From UBA7803 sp041686955 (GTDB taxonomy: Bacteria > Pseudomonadota > Gammaproteobacteria > Pseudomonadales > Azotimanducaceae), in assembly GCA_041686955.1 (NCBI GenBank), contig JAWLCV010000051.1:1-29527 (forward strand): a stretch of DNA of 29,527 nt, written 5' to 3'. Of the stretch, positions 21,998-29,527 are shown piece by piece (the stretch's first letter is position 1; each line of letters begins with the position of its first letter). The notes beneath the pieces are model-generated. The model saw only the letters and a program-made list of their open reading frames with translations. It did no database searches and was not told the origin of the DNA. A program made the position numbers and the translations under genes.

Positions 21998-23326
21998 ATG
22001 ACGAGAGAAGGTAGCCTGGAGGCGCCGCAGCGAGAGCCCCTCGACTGGCAGAGCGAGACGTTCTACGACCAGGGGGCGTTGTACGCCGAGTTGGAACGCA
22101 TCTTCGACATCTGTCACGGCTGCCGCCGCTGCGTCAGCCTGTGCGATGCGTTCCCCACCCTGTTCGACCTGGTCGACGAGTCCGAGACGATGGAGGTGGA
22201 CGGCGTCGCCAAGGATGACTACATGAAGGTGGTCGACCAGTGCTATCTGTGCGACCTGTGCGCGGAGACGAAATGCCCGTATCTGCCGCCCCACCCCTGG
22301 AAGGTGGATTTCCCGCACCTGATGCTGCGCGCCAAGGCGTACAAGTTCCGCAACAAGGATACCCGCTGGCGCGACCGGATCATCACCAGTACGGATCCGG
22401 TGTTCGATAGCCTCAGCACGCCCGGGATCGCCCAGGCCGCCAACGCCGCCGCCGGCAGCAAGCCGCTGCGCAGGCTGGGCGACAAGCTGTTCGGCCTGCA
22501 CGCGGACGCACCGCTGCCCCATCTGGAATCGAAGCCCCTCACCCGCCGCCTCGAGCGGGACATCGGCGCAGGCCTCACCGTGACCCCCAGCGATCGCACC
22601 ACCGGCAAGGTGGCCATGTTCGTCACCTGCTACGGCGACCACAACGAGCCGAAGGTGGTGGAGGATCTCATCGCCGTGCTCAACCACAACGACGTGCCGG
22701 TGCGGATCCTCAAGGATGCGCGCTGCTGCGGCATGCCCAAGCTGGAACTCGGGGACCTGAACAAGGTGGCGGCCCTGAAGGACGCCAACCTGCCCATGTT
22801 CCTCGAGGCCATCGAGGAGGGCTACGACCTCATGGCGCCCGTGCCGTCCTGCGTGCTCATGTACAAGCAGGAGATTCCCCTGATGTTCCCGGACGACCCG
22901 GACGTGGCCCGGGTCAAGGAAGCCTTCTTCGACCCGTTCGAGTACCTGATGCTCCGGCACAAGGCGGGGCTGGTGAAGACCGAGTTCAGCCGTGGTTTAG
23001 GCAAGGTGGCCTACCATGTGGCCTGTCACCAGCGGGTACAGAACATCGGCATGAAGACCCGGGAGTTTCTCTCCCTCGTTCCCGGCACGGAGGTGACGGC
23101 CATCGAGCGCTGCTCCGGCCACGACGGCACCTACGCGGTCAAGAGCGAAACCTACGAGAAGGCGATGAAGATCGGGCGTCCGGTCTTCCGCCGAGTTCAC
23201 GAGGCCGAACCGGACACGTTCGGCTCGGATTGCCCCATGGCGGGCCGGATGATTGCACATGGCACGGAGGGATCAGGCGACGGGGAACACCCCATCACCA
23301 TGGTTCGAAGAGCCTACGGAGTTTAA
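21998..23326 (+). CDS. Fe-S/CCG-domain protein (HdrB/GlpC/GlcF-like)
   Basis: A 442-residue redox protein. Two [4Fe-4S] cysteine sets lie in the N-terminal domain: CHGCRRCVSLC (Cys39, 42, 45, 49) and CYLCDLCAETKC (Cys82, 85, 88, 93). Two CCG-type domains follow: DARCCGMPKLELG with PSCVLMYKQE, and a degenerate second copy (ACHQRVQN, then RCSGHDGTYAVK and SDCPMAG). This architecture is that of GlpC/GlcF and heterodisulfide reductase subunits, which pass electrons to a quinone or disulfide. Here the context (rubrerythrin before, DUF3501 after) suggests an electron carrier for rubrerythrin; this is inference. ATG 21998 has only a weak GGGA upstream. Confidence 0.88.
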   Translation: MTREGSLEAPQREPLDWQSETFYDQGALYAELERIFDICHGCRRCVSLCDAFPTLFDLVDESETMEVDGVAKDDYMKVVDQCYLCDLCAETKCPYLPPHPWKVDFPHLMLRAKAYKFRNKDTRWRDRIITSTDPVFDSLSTPGIAQAANAAAGSKPLRRLGDKLFGLHADAPLPHLESKPLTRRLERDIGAGLTVTPSDRTTGKVAMFVTCYGDHNEPKVVEDLIAVLNHNDVPVRILKDARCCGMPKLELGDLNKVAALKDANLPMFLEAIEEGYDLMAPVPSCVLMYKQEIPLMFPDDPDVARVKEAFFDPFEYLMLRHKAGLVKTEFSRGLGKVAYHVACHQRVQNIGMKTREFLSLVPGTEVTAIERCSGHDGTYAVKSETYEKAMKIGRPVFRRVHEAEPDTFGSDCPMAGRMIAHGTEGSGDGEHPITMVRRAYGV

Positions 23327-23328
23327 TC

Positions 23329-23910
23329 ATGCAGAAACTGGATCGTTCCAATGTGTGGAGTCTGGAACAGTACGCGGAGCGGCGGGATGCCTTTCGCGCC
23401 CAGGTGATCGAGCACAAGAAGCCGCGCCGGGTGGCGCTTTCCCCCAACGCCAACATGTACTTCGAGGATTTCCTCACCATCAAGTATCAGGTGCAGGAGA
23501 TGTTGCGGGTGGAGAAGATCTTCGAGCCCAAAGAGATCGAGGAGGAAATCGCCGCCTACAACCCCCTCATTCCGGACGGCAGAAACTGGAAGGGCACCTT
23601 CATGTTCGAGTACCCGGACGTGGAGCAGCGGCGCAAGGCGCTGGCGCGCATGGCGGGTATCGAGCATCGCATCTGGATCCAGGTGGCGGGCCAGGAGAAG
23701 ATCTTCGCCATCGCCAACGAGGACCTGGAGCGCTCCACGGAGGAGAAGACCTCGGCGGTGCATTTCCTGCGCTTCGAACTCGACGACGACAGCATCGCTG
23801 CGGCCAAGGCCGGCGCGGACATCAAAATGGGCATCGACCACGACGCAATGCGTTGCGACGTGACCTTGTCCGACGAGACCCGCCGGAGCCTGGTACGCGA
23901 TCTCGACTGA
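23329..23910 (+). CDS. DUF3501 family protein
   Basis: A 193-residue soluble protein matching DUF3501 as I recall it. It begins MQKLDRSNVWSLEQYAERR, continues with RRVALSPNANMYFEDFLTIKYQVQEMLRVEKIF and LIPDGRNWKGTFMFEYPD (about 75-92), and has a conserved acidic/His C-terminal part (GIDHDAM). Function is unknown. ATG 23329 follows CGGAG by seven bases and lies three bases after the stop of the Fe-S gene, so the two are translationally linked. DUF3501 recurrently neighbours rubrerythrin and the same Fe-S protein in proteobacteria, which argues for a shared redox task. Confidence 0.85.
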   Translation: MQKLDRSNVWSLEQYAERRDAFRAQVIEHKKPRRVALSPNANMYFEDFLTIKYQVQEMLRVEKIFEPKEIEEEIAAYNPLIPDGRNWKGTFMFEYPDVEQRRKALARMAGIEHRIWIQVAGQEKIFAIANEDLERSTEEKTSAVHFLRFELDDDSIAAAKAGADIKMGIDHDAMRCDVTLSDETRRSLVRDLD

Positions 23911-23993
23911 GGGCGGCCGGCGGTTCTCCAGCGCGCACTCTGCAGCACGGTTCGTGCTAGCATGTGGGGCCACTCCTCGCGCAGGAGAGGTCC

Positions 23994-24290
23994 ATGTTGC
24001 GAACAGTGTTCGTAGTGGCGACCGCCTGGGCCGCGGCAGCCTGCTCGAGCGCGGCCAACCAGTCGCCAGCGCCCACCCCCGAACCGGTCGCTTCCGCCGT
24101 GGCCGATTCGGCCACGCCGAAACGGGAGGTGGTGTGCAGGAAGATCCAGAAAACCGGAACCCGCATGCGCACCCGCCTTTGTCTGTACCCCGAGCAGTGG
24201 AATACGTTGAGTGAGAACGCGGAACAGGCCGTGGACGAGATCCAACGGCGGGCCGTGCACAATACGGACATGCCCGGCAAAGGGGGCTGA
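23994..24290 (+). CDS. Small lipoprotein of unknown function
   Basis: A 98-residue precursor. The signal peptide ends in the lipobox WAAAAC (lipid-modified Cys17), followed by a Pro/Ala-rich linker (about 23-41). The conserved core is VVCRKIQKTGTRMRTRLCLY with two cysteines about 14 apart that could form a disulfide, and then a helix (EQWNTLSENAEQAVDEIQRR). Small periplasmic proteins with this C-x-TG(S/T)-x-C pattern are common in proteobacteria, but no function is known to me. ATG 23994 follows AGGAGAGG. A short AGCACG/CGTGCT repeat (about 23944-23958) lies upstream. It is convergent with oxyR. Confidence 0.75.
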   Translation: MLRTVFVVATAWAAAACSSAANQSPAPTPEPVASAVADSATPKREVVCRKIQKTGTRMRTRLCLYPEQWNTLSENAEQAVDEIQRRAVHNTDMPGKGG

Positions 24291-24306
24291 GGGAGCGGCG
24301 ACTGGT

Positions 24307-25224
24307 TCAGCCCGCCTCTCGAGCGGCGGGATGGGCTTCCATGACCCGCGCCATGGTCTCTTCGAGTACCACGGCGAGCTGGCCGAGCAGCTCGCTGCGC
24401 GTGGAGCTGCTGCGCCAGCAGAGCCCGATGTCCCGGTGAGGCTGATCGCCCTCGAACGGCAGGTATCGCACCGGACCCGAACGGCTGGTGATGGCCAACT
24501 CCGGCATGAGGGTGATCCCCACGTTCGCCGCCACCATCTGGCGCAGCGTTTCGATGCTGGTGGCGCGGAAGTTGGTGTTCTCCACGGCATTGTGGGAGCT
24601 GCAGATCTCCAGCGCCTGATCCCTTAGACAGTGCCCGTCCTCGAGCAGCAGCACCTGCTCGTGATCCAGGTCCTCCAGGCGAACGCGCTTCCGGCCCGCC
24701 TTGGGATGATGCTTCGAAGCGGCGAAGTAGAAGGGCTCGCTGTAGAGCTTCACCTGCTCCAGATTATCCTCTTCCACGGGCAGCGCCAGAATGGTGGCAT
24801 CCAGATCGCCTTCCCGCAGCATGCGGGTGATCACCGCGGTCTGGGCCTCGGTGAGCTGGATCCGCAGCTTGGGGAACGCCTTCTTGATGGGCCCCAGGAT
24901 CTTCGGCAGGAGATAGGGTGCCACCGTGGGGATGATGCCGAGCCGGAACTCGCCGCCGTAGGGGTCCTTGTGCTCCTCGGCGATGTGCACGAGCTGATTT
25001 ACCTCGCGCAGCACGCGTTGCGCCTGGCCGACGATGCGCTCTCCTACGGGGGTCAACATCACCTGCCGGTTGGTTCGCTCGAGCAGCACCACGCCCAGCT
25101 CGTCCTCCAGCTTCTTGATCTGAGTGGACAGCGTCGGCTGACTGACGAAGCAGGCTTCGGCCGCACGGCCGAAGTGCTTGTGCTCGGCCACCGCGACCAG
25201 GTAGCGAAGGTCACGCAGGTTCAC
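24307..25224 (-). CDS. oxyR: OxyR, hydrogen-peroxide-sensing LysR regulator
   Basis: A 305-residue LysR-family activator, the same length as E. coli OxyR. The N-terminal winged helix (LRDLRYLVAVAEHKHFGRAAE, SQPTLSTQIKKLE) is followed by the sensing domain with the redox pair at exactly Cys199 and Cys208 (HCLRDQALEIC). It should detect peroxide by disulfide formation and activate antioxidant genes. The start is GTG 25224, which overlaps the alcohol dehydrogenase stop as GTGA; no longer frame gives OxyR sequence. It is the second gene of an adh-oxyR operon, an unusual partner. The rubrerythrin cluster about 0.4-3 kb away is a candidate target, though no site was found. Confidence 0.93.
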   Translation of the reverse strand: MNLRDLRYLVAVAEHKHFGRAAEACFVSQPTLSTQIKKLEDELGVVLLERTNRQVMLTPVGERIVGQAQRVLREVNQLVHIAEEHKDPYGGEFRLGIIPTVAPYLLPKILGPIKKAFPKLRIQLTEAQTAVITRMLREGDLDATILALPVEEDNLEQVKLYSEPFYFAASKHHPKAGRKRVRLEDLDHEQVLLLEDGHCLRDQALEICSSHNAVENTNFRATSIETLRQMVAANVGITLMPELAITSRSGPVRYLPFEGDQPHRDIGLCWRSSSTRSELLGQLAVVLEETMARVMEAHPAAREAG

Positions 25225-26303
25225 GGGCGCCAGGGCTCCACCAGTATCTTGGCGTGGCGCTCGGGGTTCTTCAGATCGGCGAACGCCTGAGCGACACCGG
25301 CGACTCCGACCCGCCCGGTGATGAGCGGGTCCACGGGGAGGTGACCCTCGGCGATGAGGTGCAGGGTGCGGGCGAACTCGTCGGGCGTGTAGCCGAACAC
25401 GAACTGCAGGGCCAGTTCCTTGGTGACCCCCAGCAGGGGCCGGAAGTGATCCTGTTCCATGCACACCCCGACCACCACGAACCGGCAGCCGCGCTGGGCG
25501 CCGACCATCATCTGATCGATGACCCCGGGCACGCCGACGCACTCGAAGAACACGCCGGGCGGCAGCAGCCGCTCGCCGGTGAGCGGATTCACCTCCGCCC
25601 GCTGCCCCTGCGCGCTGGCCCTGGCCGCCTCTTCCCACGACTGGTACGGCGACTGCACGGCGGGATCTATCACCTGGTCCGCGCCCAGCGCCTCCGCCAG
25701 CTTGCGCCGCGCCGGCGAGTAGTCCGCGGCCAGCACCGGGCCGACACCCCGGTGCTTCAAGGCCGCAATCACCGCGAGCCCCACAGGTCCGCAGCCGATC
25801 ACCAGGGGAACGTCGTCGTCACGGAGCCTCGCCATCTCGACCGCGTGCCAACCGACGGCCATGGGCTCCGTCATCGCCGCCCGCTCGGTGGCGAGCCCAT
25901 TGGGCACGGGCAGCAGCAGGCCCTCGCTCAGCACCATGCGCTCCGCATAACCCCCGGGAACATCATGAGAGAACCCGATCCCCATCAGGGCGCCGTTCCG
26001 CAACAGAGTGGGCATGGAACACACCCGGGTACCCGCCGGCAGACTGCGCGCCGTGCCCGGGCCATGGTCGAGAATCTCGGCGCAGAACTCGTGCCCCATC
26101 ACCAGATCCCGCCCGGGCTCGATGCTCGAGCCGAGGCCGTCCTCCGCGGCGGCGGCGAAAGCACTGGTATGCTCCAGCACGTGCAGGTCGGAGCCACAGA
26201 TGCCGCAGGCCAGGGTGGCTACCAGCACTTCGCCGTTGCCGGGGACCGGCTCCGGCACATCGCCCTCGACGATGGCACCACCGCGCATTACGGCCGCTCG
26301 CAT
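25221..26303 (-). CDS. Zinc-type alcohol dehydrogenase (MDR family)
   Basis: A 360-residue medium-chain dehydrogenase/reductase. Catalytic zinc motifs CGICGSDLH (33-41) and GHE (70-72) are present, and the NAD-binding glycine motif VIGCGPVG follows. The structural-zinc loop with four cysteines is absent, so it is of the single-zinc type. The insertion FAAAAEDGLGSSIEPGRD near residues 49-66 is longer than usual. It should oxidise an alcohol or reduce an aldehyde with NAD(P), substrate unknown. ATG 26303 follows GGAGA by seven bases; the longer frame to 26402 adds unrelated sequence. It overlaps oxyR by four bases. Confidence 0.85.
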   Translation of the reverse strand: MRAAVMRGGAIVEGDVPEPVPGNGEVLVATLACGICGSDLHVLEHTSAFAAAAEDGLGSSIEPGRDLVMGHEFCAEILDHGPGTARSLPAGTRVCSMPTLLRNGALMGIGFSHDVPGGYAERMVLSEGLLLPVPNGLATERAAMTEPMAVGWHAVEMARLRDDDVPLVIGCGPVGLAVIAALKHRGVGPVLAADYSPARRKLAEALGADQVIDPAVQSPYQSWEEAARASAQGQRAEVNPLTGERLLPPGVFFECVGVPGVIDQMMVGAQRGCRFVVVGVCMEQDHFRPLLGVTKELALQFVFGYTPDEFARTLHLIAEGHLPVDPLITGRVGVAGVAQAFADLKNPERHAKILVEPWRP

Positions 26304-26368
26304 GGCATCTCTCCAGACAGAGTCCGCACTATGGTACTTTGGGCGGGCCGTCCGAAACCACCGCCCCC

Positions 26369-27097
26369 ATGACCCCCAGCTTTCGACCAGCAGGCTTCGC
26401 ACCCGTGCCTGAGCTCCTGTACCGGGACCAGCGTCTGGCCGTGTTCGACAAGCCGGCCAACGTATCCCTGCTGGCTGACCGCTCCGGAGCGCCGTGCCTG
26501 TGGGAGATGCTGCCCGGGCTGCTCGGCACCAAGCCGTACCTGGTCCATCGGCTGGACAAGGGCACCAGCGGCGTGCTGCTGATCGCCCTGGACGCGGACA
26601 TGCAACGCACCCTGACCCGGGCGTTTCAACGGCGGCAGGTGCGCAAGTACTACCTCGCCTGGGTATCGGGTCGACTGGAAGGCGACGCGAGCCGCGTCAT
26701 CGATCTGCCGCTACGGAAGGGCCGCAAGAGTCGCTACCGGGTAGCCGGTCCGCGGGAGCACATACGCGCCAGCGATGGGGGCTGGGCACTCGAAGCCGCC
26801 GACGGAACGGGATTCGCCAGCGTCACCCGAATACGCTGCCTCGCCACCGGACCCGGCAGGAGCCTGCTGCTGGCCCAGCCGCTGACGGGGCGAACCCACC
26901 AGATCCGCGTCCACCTCGCCTGGGTGGGACATCCGATCCTGGGAGACCATCTGTACGGCCGCCCGGACGCGCCGGAGCAGCAGGCTCCCCGGCTGCAGCT
27001 TCATTGTCATCGGCTGGTGGTCCCCGGAGTCGGCGCCTTTTCGGTGCGGCCCCGGGAGGATTGGCTGACCGCCGGCGGCGGACCGCGGCTCGCCTAG
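26369..27097 (+). CDS. RluA-family RNA pseudouridine synthase
   Basis: A 242-residue enzyme that isomerises uridine to pseudouridine in rRNA or tRNA. The RluA signature HRLDKGTSGVLL contains catalytic Asp63, and RTHQIRVHLAWVGHPILGDHLYG is the second family motif. There is no N-terminal S4 domain, so it is like the TruC/RluA minimal type. The start is uncertain: ATG 26369 is used, with ATG 26339 and GTG 26405 as alternatives, and no strong RBS is visible. Divergent from the alcohol dehydrogenase; it overlaps the convergent cytochrome gene by four bases. The target nucleotide cannot be told. Confidence 0.88.
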   Translation: MTPSFRPAGFAPVPELLYRDQRLAVFDKPANVSLLADRSGAPCLWEMLPGLLGTKPYLVHRLDKGTSGVLLIALDADMQRTLTRAFQRRQVRKYYLAWVSGRLEGDASRVIDLPLRKGRKSRYRVAGPREHIRASDGGWALEAADGTGFASVTRIRCLATGPGRSLLLAQPLTGRTHQIRVHLAWVGHPILGDHLYGRPDAPEQQAPRLQLHCHRLVVPGVGAFSVRPREDWLTAGGGPRLA

Positions 27098-27414
27098 CGG
27101 CTGCGGGATACCATGAACTCGATGGCGGCGGCCAGTTCCCCTTCGCTGCACTGAGCGCACAACCCCCGGGGCGGCATGCCCGGCGGCACTCCCTCCAGGG
27201 TGGAGCGCAGCAGGGCCTCCCGGCCCTTGTCGATGCGGGGCGCCCAGTCGTCCGCGCGACCCACCCTGGGGGCCCCCGCGATGCCGGCGGCGTGGCACGA
27301 GAAGCAGTAGCGCGTGTACGTCGTCTCGCCGGGATGGGCGGCGGCATCACCGGCTCCGCCGCCGTCGCAACCGGCCATCAGCACACACGCCACCATCAGC
27401 ATCCACCGCTTCAT
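27094..27414 (-). CDS. Cytochrome c5-like lipoprotein
   Basis: A 106-residue c-type cytochrome. The signal peptide ends in LMAGC (lipobox Cys16), suggesting a lipid anchor in the periplasm. Haem is bound by CFSCH (37-41), and Met80 in PPGMPPRG is the likely axial ligand. Two further cysteines, CAQC (86-89), form the disulfide typical of cytochrome c5. It should shuttle electrons between periplasmic or membrane partners. ATG 27414 follows AAGGAG by six bases. The omega-amidase gene stops 20 bases upstream on the same strand, so it may be co-transcribed with the aminotransferase operon. Confidence 0.88.
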   Translation of the reverse strand: MKRWMLMVACVLMAGCDGGGAGDAAAHPGETTYTRYCFSCHAAGIAGAPRVGRADDWAPRIDKGREALLRSTLEGVPPGMPPRGLCAQCSEGELAAAIEFMVSRSR

Positions 27415-27434
27415 CGTTCGCTCCTTGGAGATAT

Positions 27435-28226
27435 TCAGGCGAGCTGCGGCCGGACCTTCAGCTCGAAATCGTCCGCGTCCTGCCAGGCCGGGAAACGCGC
27501 GCGATAGCTTCGCAGCGCTTCGCCGTCCAGGGTCACGGTGTGCACCCCGGGCGTCGCCGCTGCATCCAGGCAGACGGTGCCTTCCGGATCGTAGACCGCC
27601 GTGCCGCCCTGGTAGGCGATGCCGTTGTCGTCCGTGCCCAGTATGTTCACTCCGGCGACGTAGGCCAGGTTCTCGATGGCCCGGGCCCGCAGCAGGGTGC
27701 TCCACGCGGTCTGCCGAGCCGCAGGCCAGTTCGCCACCACCAGCATCAGGTCGTAGTCACCACGATTGCGCAGCCAGACCGGGAAACGAAGGTCGTAGCA
27801 GACCGCGGGCAGGATCCGCCACTCGCCCAGGGTCGCCGTGCAGCGTGTGTCACCGGCGCCGTAGTGCTCGTGCTCGCCCGCCATCCGAAACCGGTGGCGC
27901 TTGTCGTAGCTGGTGAGATCGCCGTCCGGGGGAACCCAGAGGAAGCGATTGTAGGCGCGGCCGTGCTCCGCAATCACCACGCTGCCGCAGACCACGGCGC
28001 CGAGCCGCGCGGCGGCTTCGCGCATCCACGCCACCGTAGGGCCCGCCATGGTCTCCGCCATCTCCTCGGACGCCATGGTGAAGCCGGTGGAGAACATCTC
28101 CGGCAGCACCACGATGTCCGCGGCGGGGGGCACCTGCGCCAGCCAGCCGTCGAACAGATTTCGATTGCCTGCCGGGTCGTGCCAACGGGTGGCGGTCTGA
28201 ACGAGGCTCAGGGTCAGAGGCTGCAC
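27435..28226 (-). CDS. Omega-amidase (YafV-type nitrilase-family hydrolase)
   Basis: A 263-residue carbon-nitrogen hydrolase. The catalytic triad is visible as Glu43 (LPEMFSTGF), Lys109 (YDKRHRF) and Cys143 (PAVCYDLRFP). The pattern PEMFSTGFTM and the C-terminal ARAIENLAYVAGVN are those of YafV, which hydrolyses 2-oxoglutaramate or 2-oxosuccinamate to the keto acid and ammonia. It directly follows the aminotransferase, overlapping by 13 bases, so translation is coupled. Together they would salvage methionine from its keto acid using glutamine. ATG 28226 is the start. Confidence 0.9.
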   Translation of the reverse strand: MQPLTLSLVQTATRWHDPAGNRNLFDGWLAQVPPAADIVVLPEMFSTGFTMASEEMAETMAGPTVAWMREAAARLGAVVCGSVVIAEHGRAYNRFLWVPPDGDLTSYDKRHRFRMAGEHEHYGAGDTRCTATLGEWRILPAVCYDLRFPVWLRNRGDYDLMLVVANWPAARQTAWSTLLRARAIENLAYVAGVNILGTDDNGIAYQGGTAVYDPEGTVCLDAAATPGVHTVTLDGEALRSYRARFPAWQDADDFELKVRPQLA

Positions 28227-29389
28227 AGGATCTCCGCTCCTCGGCGCAGGGTATCGTCATCCTTGGCGAAGCAGAAGCGCAGCATCCGGTGCCCGGGGTC
28301 GTGCTCGTAGAACACCGAGATCGGTATGGCGGCGATCTTCGCCTCGCGGGTCAGCCGCACGGCGAGGTCGACGTCCCGCTCGTCGGAGACGTCGGAGTAA
28401 TCCAGCAACTGAAAGTAGGTGCCCGCGCTCGGGATCAAACGAAAACGGGAGCGCTCCAGCAGAGAACAGAACAGATCCCGCTTACGCTGGTAGAACCCGC
28501 CGAGCCGCAGGTGGTGCTCCGGGTGGGCGCGGAGGAAATCCGCGAGCCCGAGCTGAACCGGCGTGATGGACGTGAACGTCACGTACTGGTGGATCCGGCG
28601 CAGCTCCGCCGACAACGCCGCGGGCGCCACGCAGTAACCGATCTTCCAGCCCGTGGTGTGGTAGGTCTTGCCGAACGACGAGACCACGAAGCTGCGGGCG
28701 AACAGGTCCGGGTACCGGGCGAGGCTCTGGTGGATGCGGCCATCGAAGACGATGTGCTCGTAGACCTCGTCCGCCAGCAGATAGATCTCCCGCCCCGCCC
28801 GGTCGGCATCGGCGAGGATGGATCGCAGCGCCGCCGTGTCCGCCTCCTCCCAGACCGAACCCGTGGGATTGTGGGGGGTGTTGGTGATGATGAGTCGCGT
28901 TCGCGAATTCACCAGCTCCGCCACCCGATTCCAGTCCGGGCGGTAGGCCGGCGGATGCATGGGCACGTGACGGGTGACGCCGCCCTGCAGGCTCACTGCG
29001 GGCTCGTAGCTGTCGTAGGCGGGATCGAAGACGATGACCTCGTCCCCCGGGCGCACCACCGCAGCAATGGCACAGAACAGCGCTTCCGTGGCACCGGAGG
29101 TCACCGTCACCTCGGTGTCCGGGTTCACCGGGCAACCGTACAGGGCGTTCACCTTATCCGCCACCGCCTCGCGCAGGGCCGGCACCCCCATCATGGGCGC
29201 GTACTGATTGCTGCCGTGGGTGAGGTGATGCTGAACCCGCTCCAACAGGTAGCGGGGTCCGTCGAAGTCGGGAAAACCCTGAGAAAGGTTGAGCGCACCC
29301 TGTTCTCGAGCCAGCTCGGACATGACGGTGAATATGGTGGTCTGAACCCCGGGCAGCTTGCTCACCGGGGCAGCGGCGCTCTCGTTCAT
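28214..29389 (-). CDS. Methionine/glutamine-type aminotransferase (YbdL-like)
   Basis: A 391-residue class I/II PLP-dependent aminotransferase. NLSQGFPDFDGP (34-45), TNTPHNPTGSVW (169-180) and the Schiff-base Lys241 in SSFGKTYHTTGWKIGY match the YbdL/glutamine transaminase K group, which transaminates the keto acid of methionine (KMTB) and can use glutamine as donor. The downstream omega-amidase removes the 2-oxoglutaramate formed, pulling the reaction forward. ATG 29389 was chosen; a perfect palindrome (29421-29444) lies 32 bases upstream and likely controls the operon. Confidence 0.9.
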   Translation of the reverse strand: MNESAAAPVSKLPGVQTTIFTVMSELAREQGALNLSQGFPDFDGPRYLLERVQHHLTHGSNQYAPMMGVPALREAVADKVNALYGCPVNPDTEVTVTSGATEALFCAIAAVVRPGDEVIVFDPAYDSYEPAVSLQGGVTRHVPMHPPAYRPDWNRVAELVNSRTRLIITNTPHNPTGSVWEEADTAALRSILADADRAGREIYLLADEVYEHIVFDGRIHQSLARYPDLFARSFVVSSFGKTYHTTGWKIGYCVAPAALSAELRRIHQYVTFTSITPVQLGLADFLRAHPEHHLRLGGFYQRKRDLFCSLLERSRFRLIPSAGTYFQLLDYSDVSDERDVDLAVRLTREAKIAAIPISVFYEHDPGHRMLRFCFAKDDDTLRRGAEILCSL

Positions 29390-29420
29390 CGGCGCATTCT
29401 GACACAGCGGCGGCGGAATC

Positions 29421-29444
29421 CAATATCAAAAGTTTTTGATATTG
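29421..29444. promoter_or_regulatory. Perfect 10-bp inverted repeat, likely operator
   Basis: CAATATCAAA-AGTT-TTTGATATTG sits between the divergent aminotransferase operon and the rightward gene starting near 29493, and it overlaps the -35 of the rightward promoter. It is far more AT-rich than its surroundings. ATATCAA/TTGATAT-type repeats recall, from memory only, operators of SAH-responsive ArsR-type regulators of methionine genes; this is unverified. Confidence 0.6.
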
Positions 29445-29465
29445 AATGCATGCCAGTGCTAGGAT
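29436..29465 (+). promoter_or_regulatory. Sigma-70-type promoter, rightward
   Basis: TTGATA (-35, 29436-29441), an 18-base spacer and TAGGAT (-10, 29460-29465). The -35 is inside the right arm of the palindrome, so a bound repressor would block it. Confidence 0.5.
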
Positions 29466-29492
29466 CGCGCCGTTACCGCAACCGAGACCCCC

Positions 29493-29527
29493 GTGGCAGA
29501 ACCCGCCCGCTCCATCGCCGGCCGAGA
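29493..29527 (+). CDS. Start of a rightward gene, truncated by the window end
   Basis: GTG at 29493 opens a frame reading VAEPARSIAGR to the end with no stop. It lies about 27 bases after a good -10, but no clear Shine-Dalgarno is seen. Too short to identify. Confidence 0.35.
   Translation, partial: MAEPARSIAGR

Overview
This window is a GC-rich, densely packed piece of a bacterial chromosome, most likely from a gammaproteobacterium. The evidence is the gene set: OxyR of exactly the E. coli length with Cys199/Cys208, a YbdL/YafV-type aminotransferase plus omega-amidase pair, a NorM-like MATE pump, a cytochrome c5-like protein, DUF6316, a Crp/Fnr regulator and sigma-54 machinery. Nothing allows a firmer call; a halophilic or marine lineage such as Ectothiorhodospiraceae is only a guess. 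There is one 100-N scaffold gap (6047-6146). It is flanked by an exact 99-bp duplication that looks like an assembly artefact. No rRNA, tRNA, CRISPR array, transposase or phage gene was recognised.

Layout. 1-200: a tail with a terminator-like palindrome. 198-4000 (minus): an ileS of the eukaryote-like IleRS2 class, overlapping by 4 bases a downstream TetR regulator. 4118-5630: a luciferase-like flavin oxidoreductase convergent with a carboxymuconolactone-decarboxylase-like protein whose promoter carries a perfect inverted repeat. 5711-6498: DUF6316, the assembly gap, then a block of degenerate 7-bp tandem repeats folded as an inverted repeat. 6499-8683: a RimK-like ATP-grasp protein and an MFS exporter. 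8677-13438: an envelope/regulatory island with a CBS-winged-helix regulator, a divergent sigma-54 enhancer-binding protein (EBP) with a degenerate receiver and an Asn-Gly linker, a secreted EF-hand protein, a secreted retropepsin-like protein and an outer-membrane barrel. Three good -24/-12 elements lie in this island. 13468-17609: an alpha/beta hydrolase, a Crp/Fnr regulator, a NarL-type response regulator, a small unknown protein and an EBP-like AAA+ protein lacking GAFTGA. 17771-19871: IPP isomerase and HMG-CoA synthase. 19909-23910: a MATE pump, then rubrerythrin, an Fe-S/CCG protein and DUF3501. 23994-26303: a small lipoprotein, then alcohol dehydrogenase and oxyR (minus). 26369-29389: an RluA-type pseudouridine synthase, a c-type cytochrome, and the omega-amidase/aminotransferase pair, ending at a 24-bp palindromic promoter/operator and the start of a rightward gene cut by the window edge.

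How the genes work together. Two stretches look most like coherent, under-described systems. The first is the sigma-54 island: the EBP probably drives its own gene and the EF-hand gene, with CBS-sensing and envelope proteins next to it. The second is rubrerythrin without a rubredoxin domain, followed by a CCG/Fe-S protein and DUF3501, which reads as a peroxide or electron-transfer module; a possible Fur-like site lies upstream. The aminotransferase/omega-amidase pair forms a recognisable glutamine-dependent methionine-salvage step. The idi-HMG-CoA synthase pair points to an incomplete or dispersed mevalonate route.
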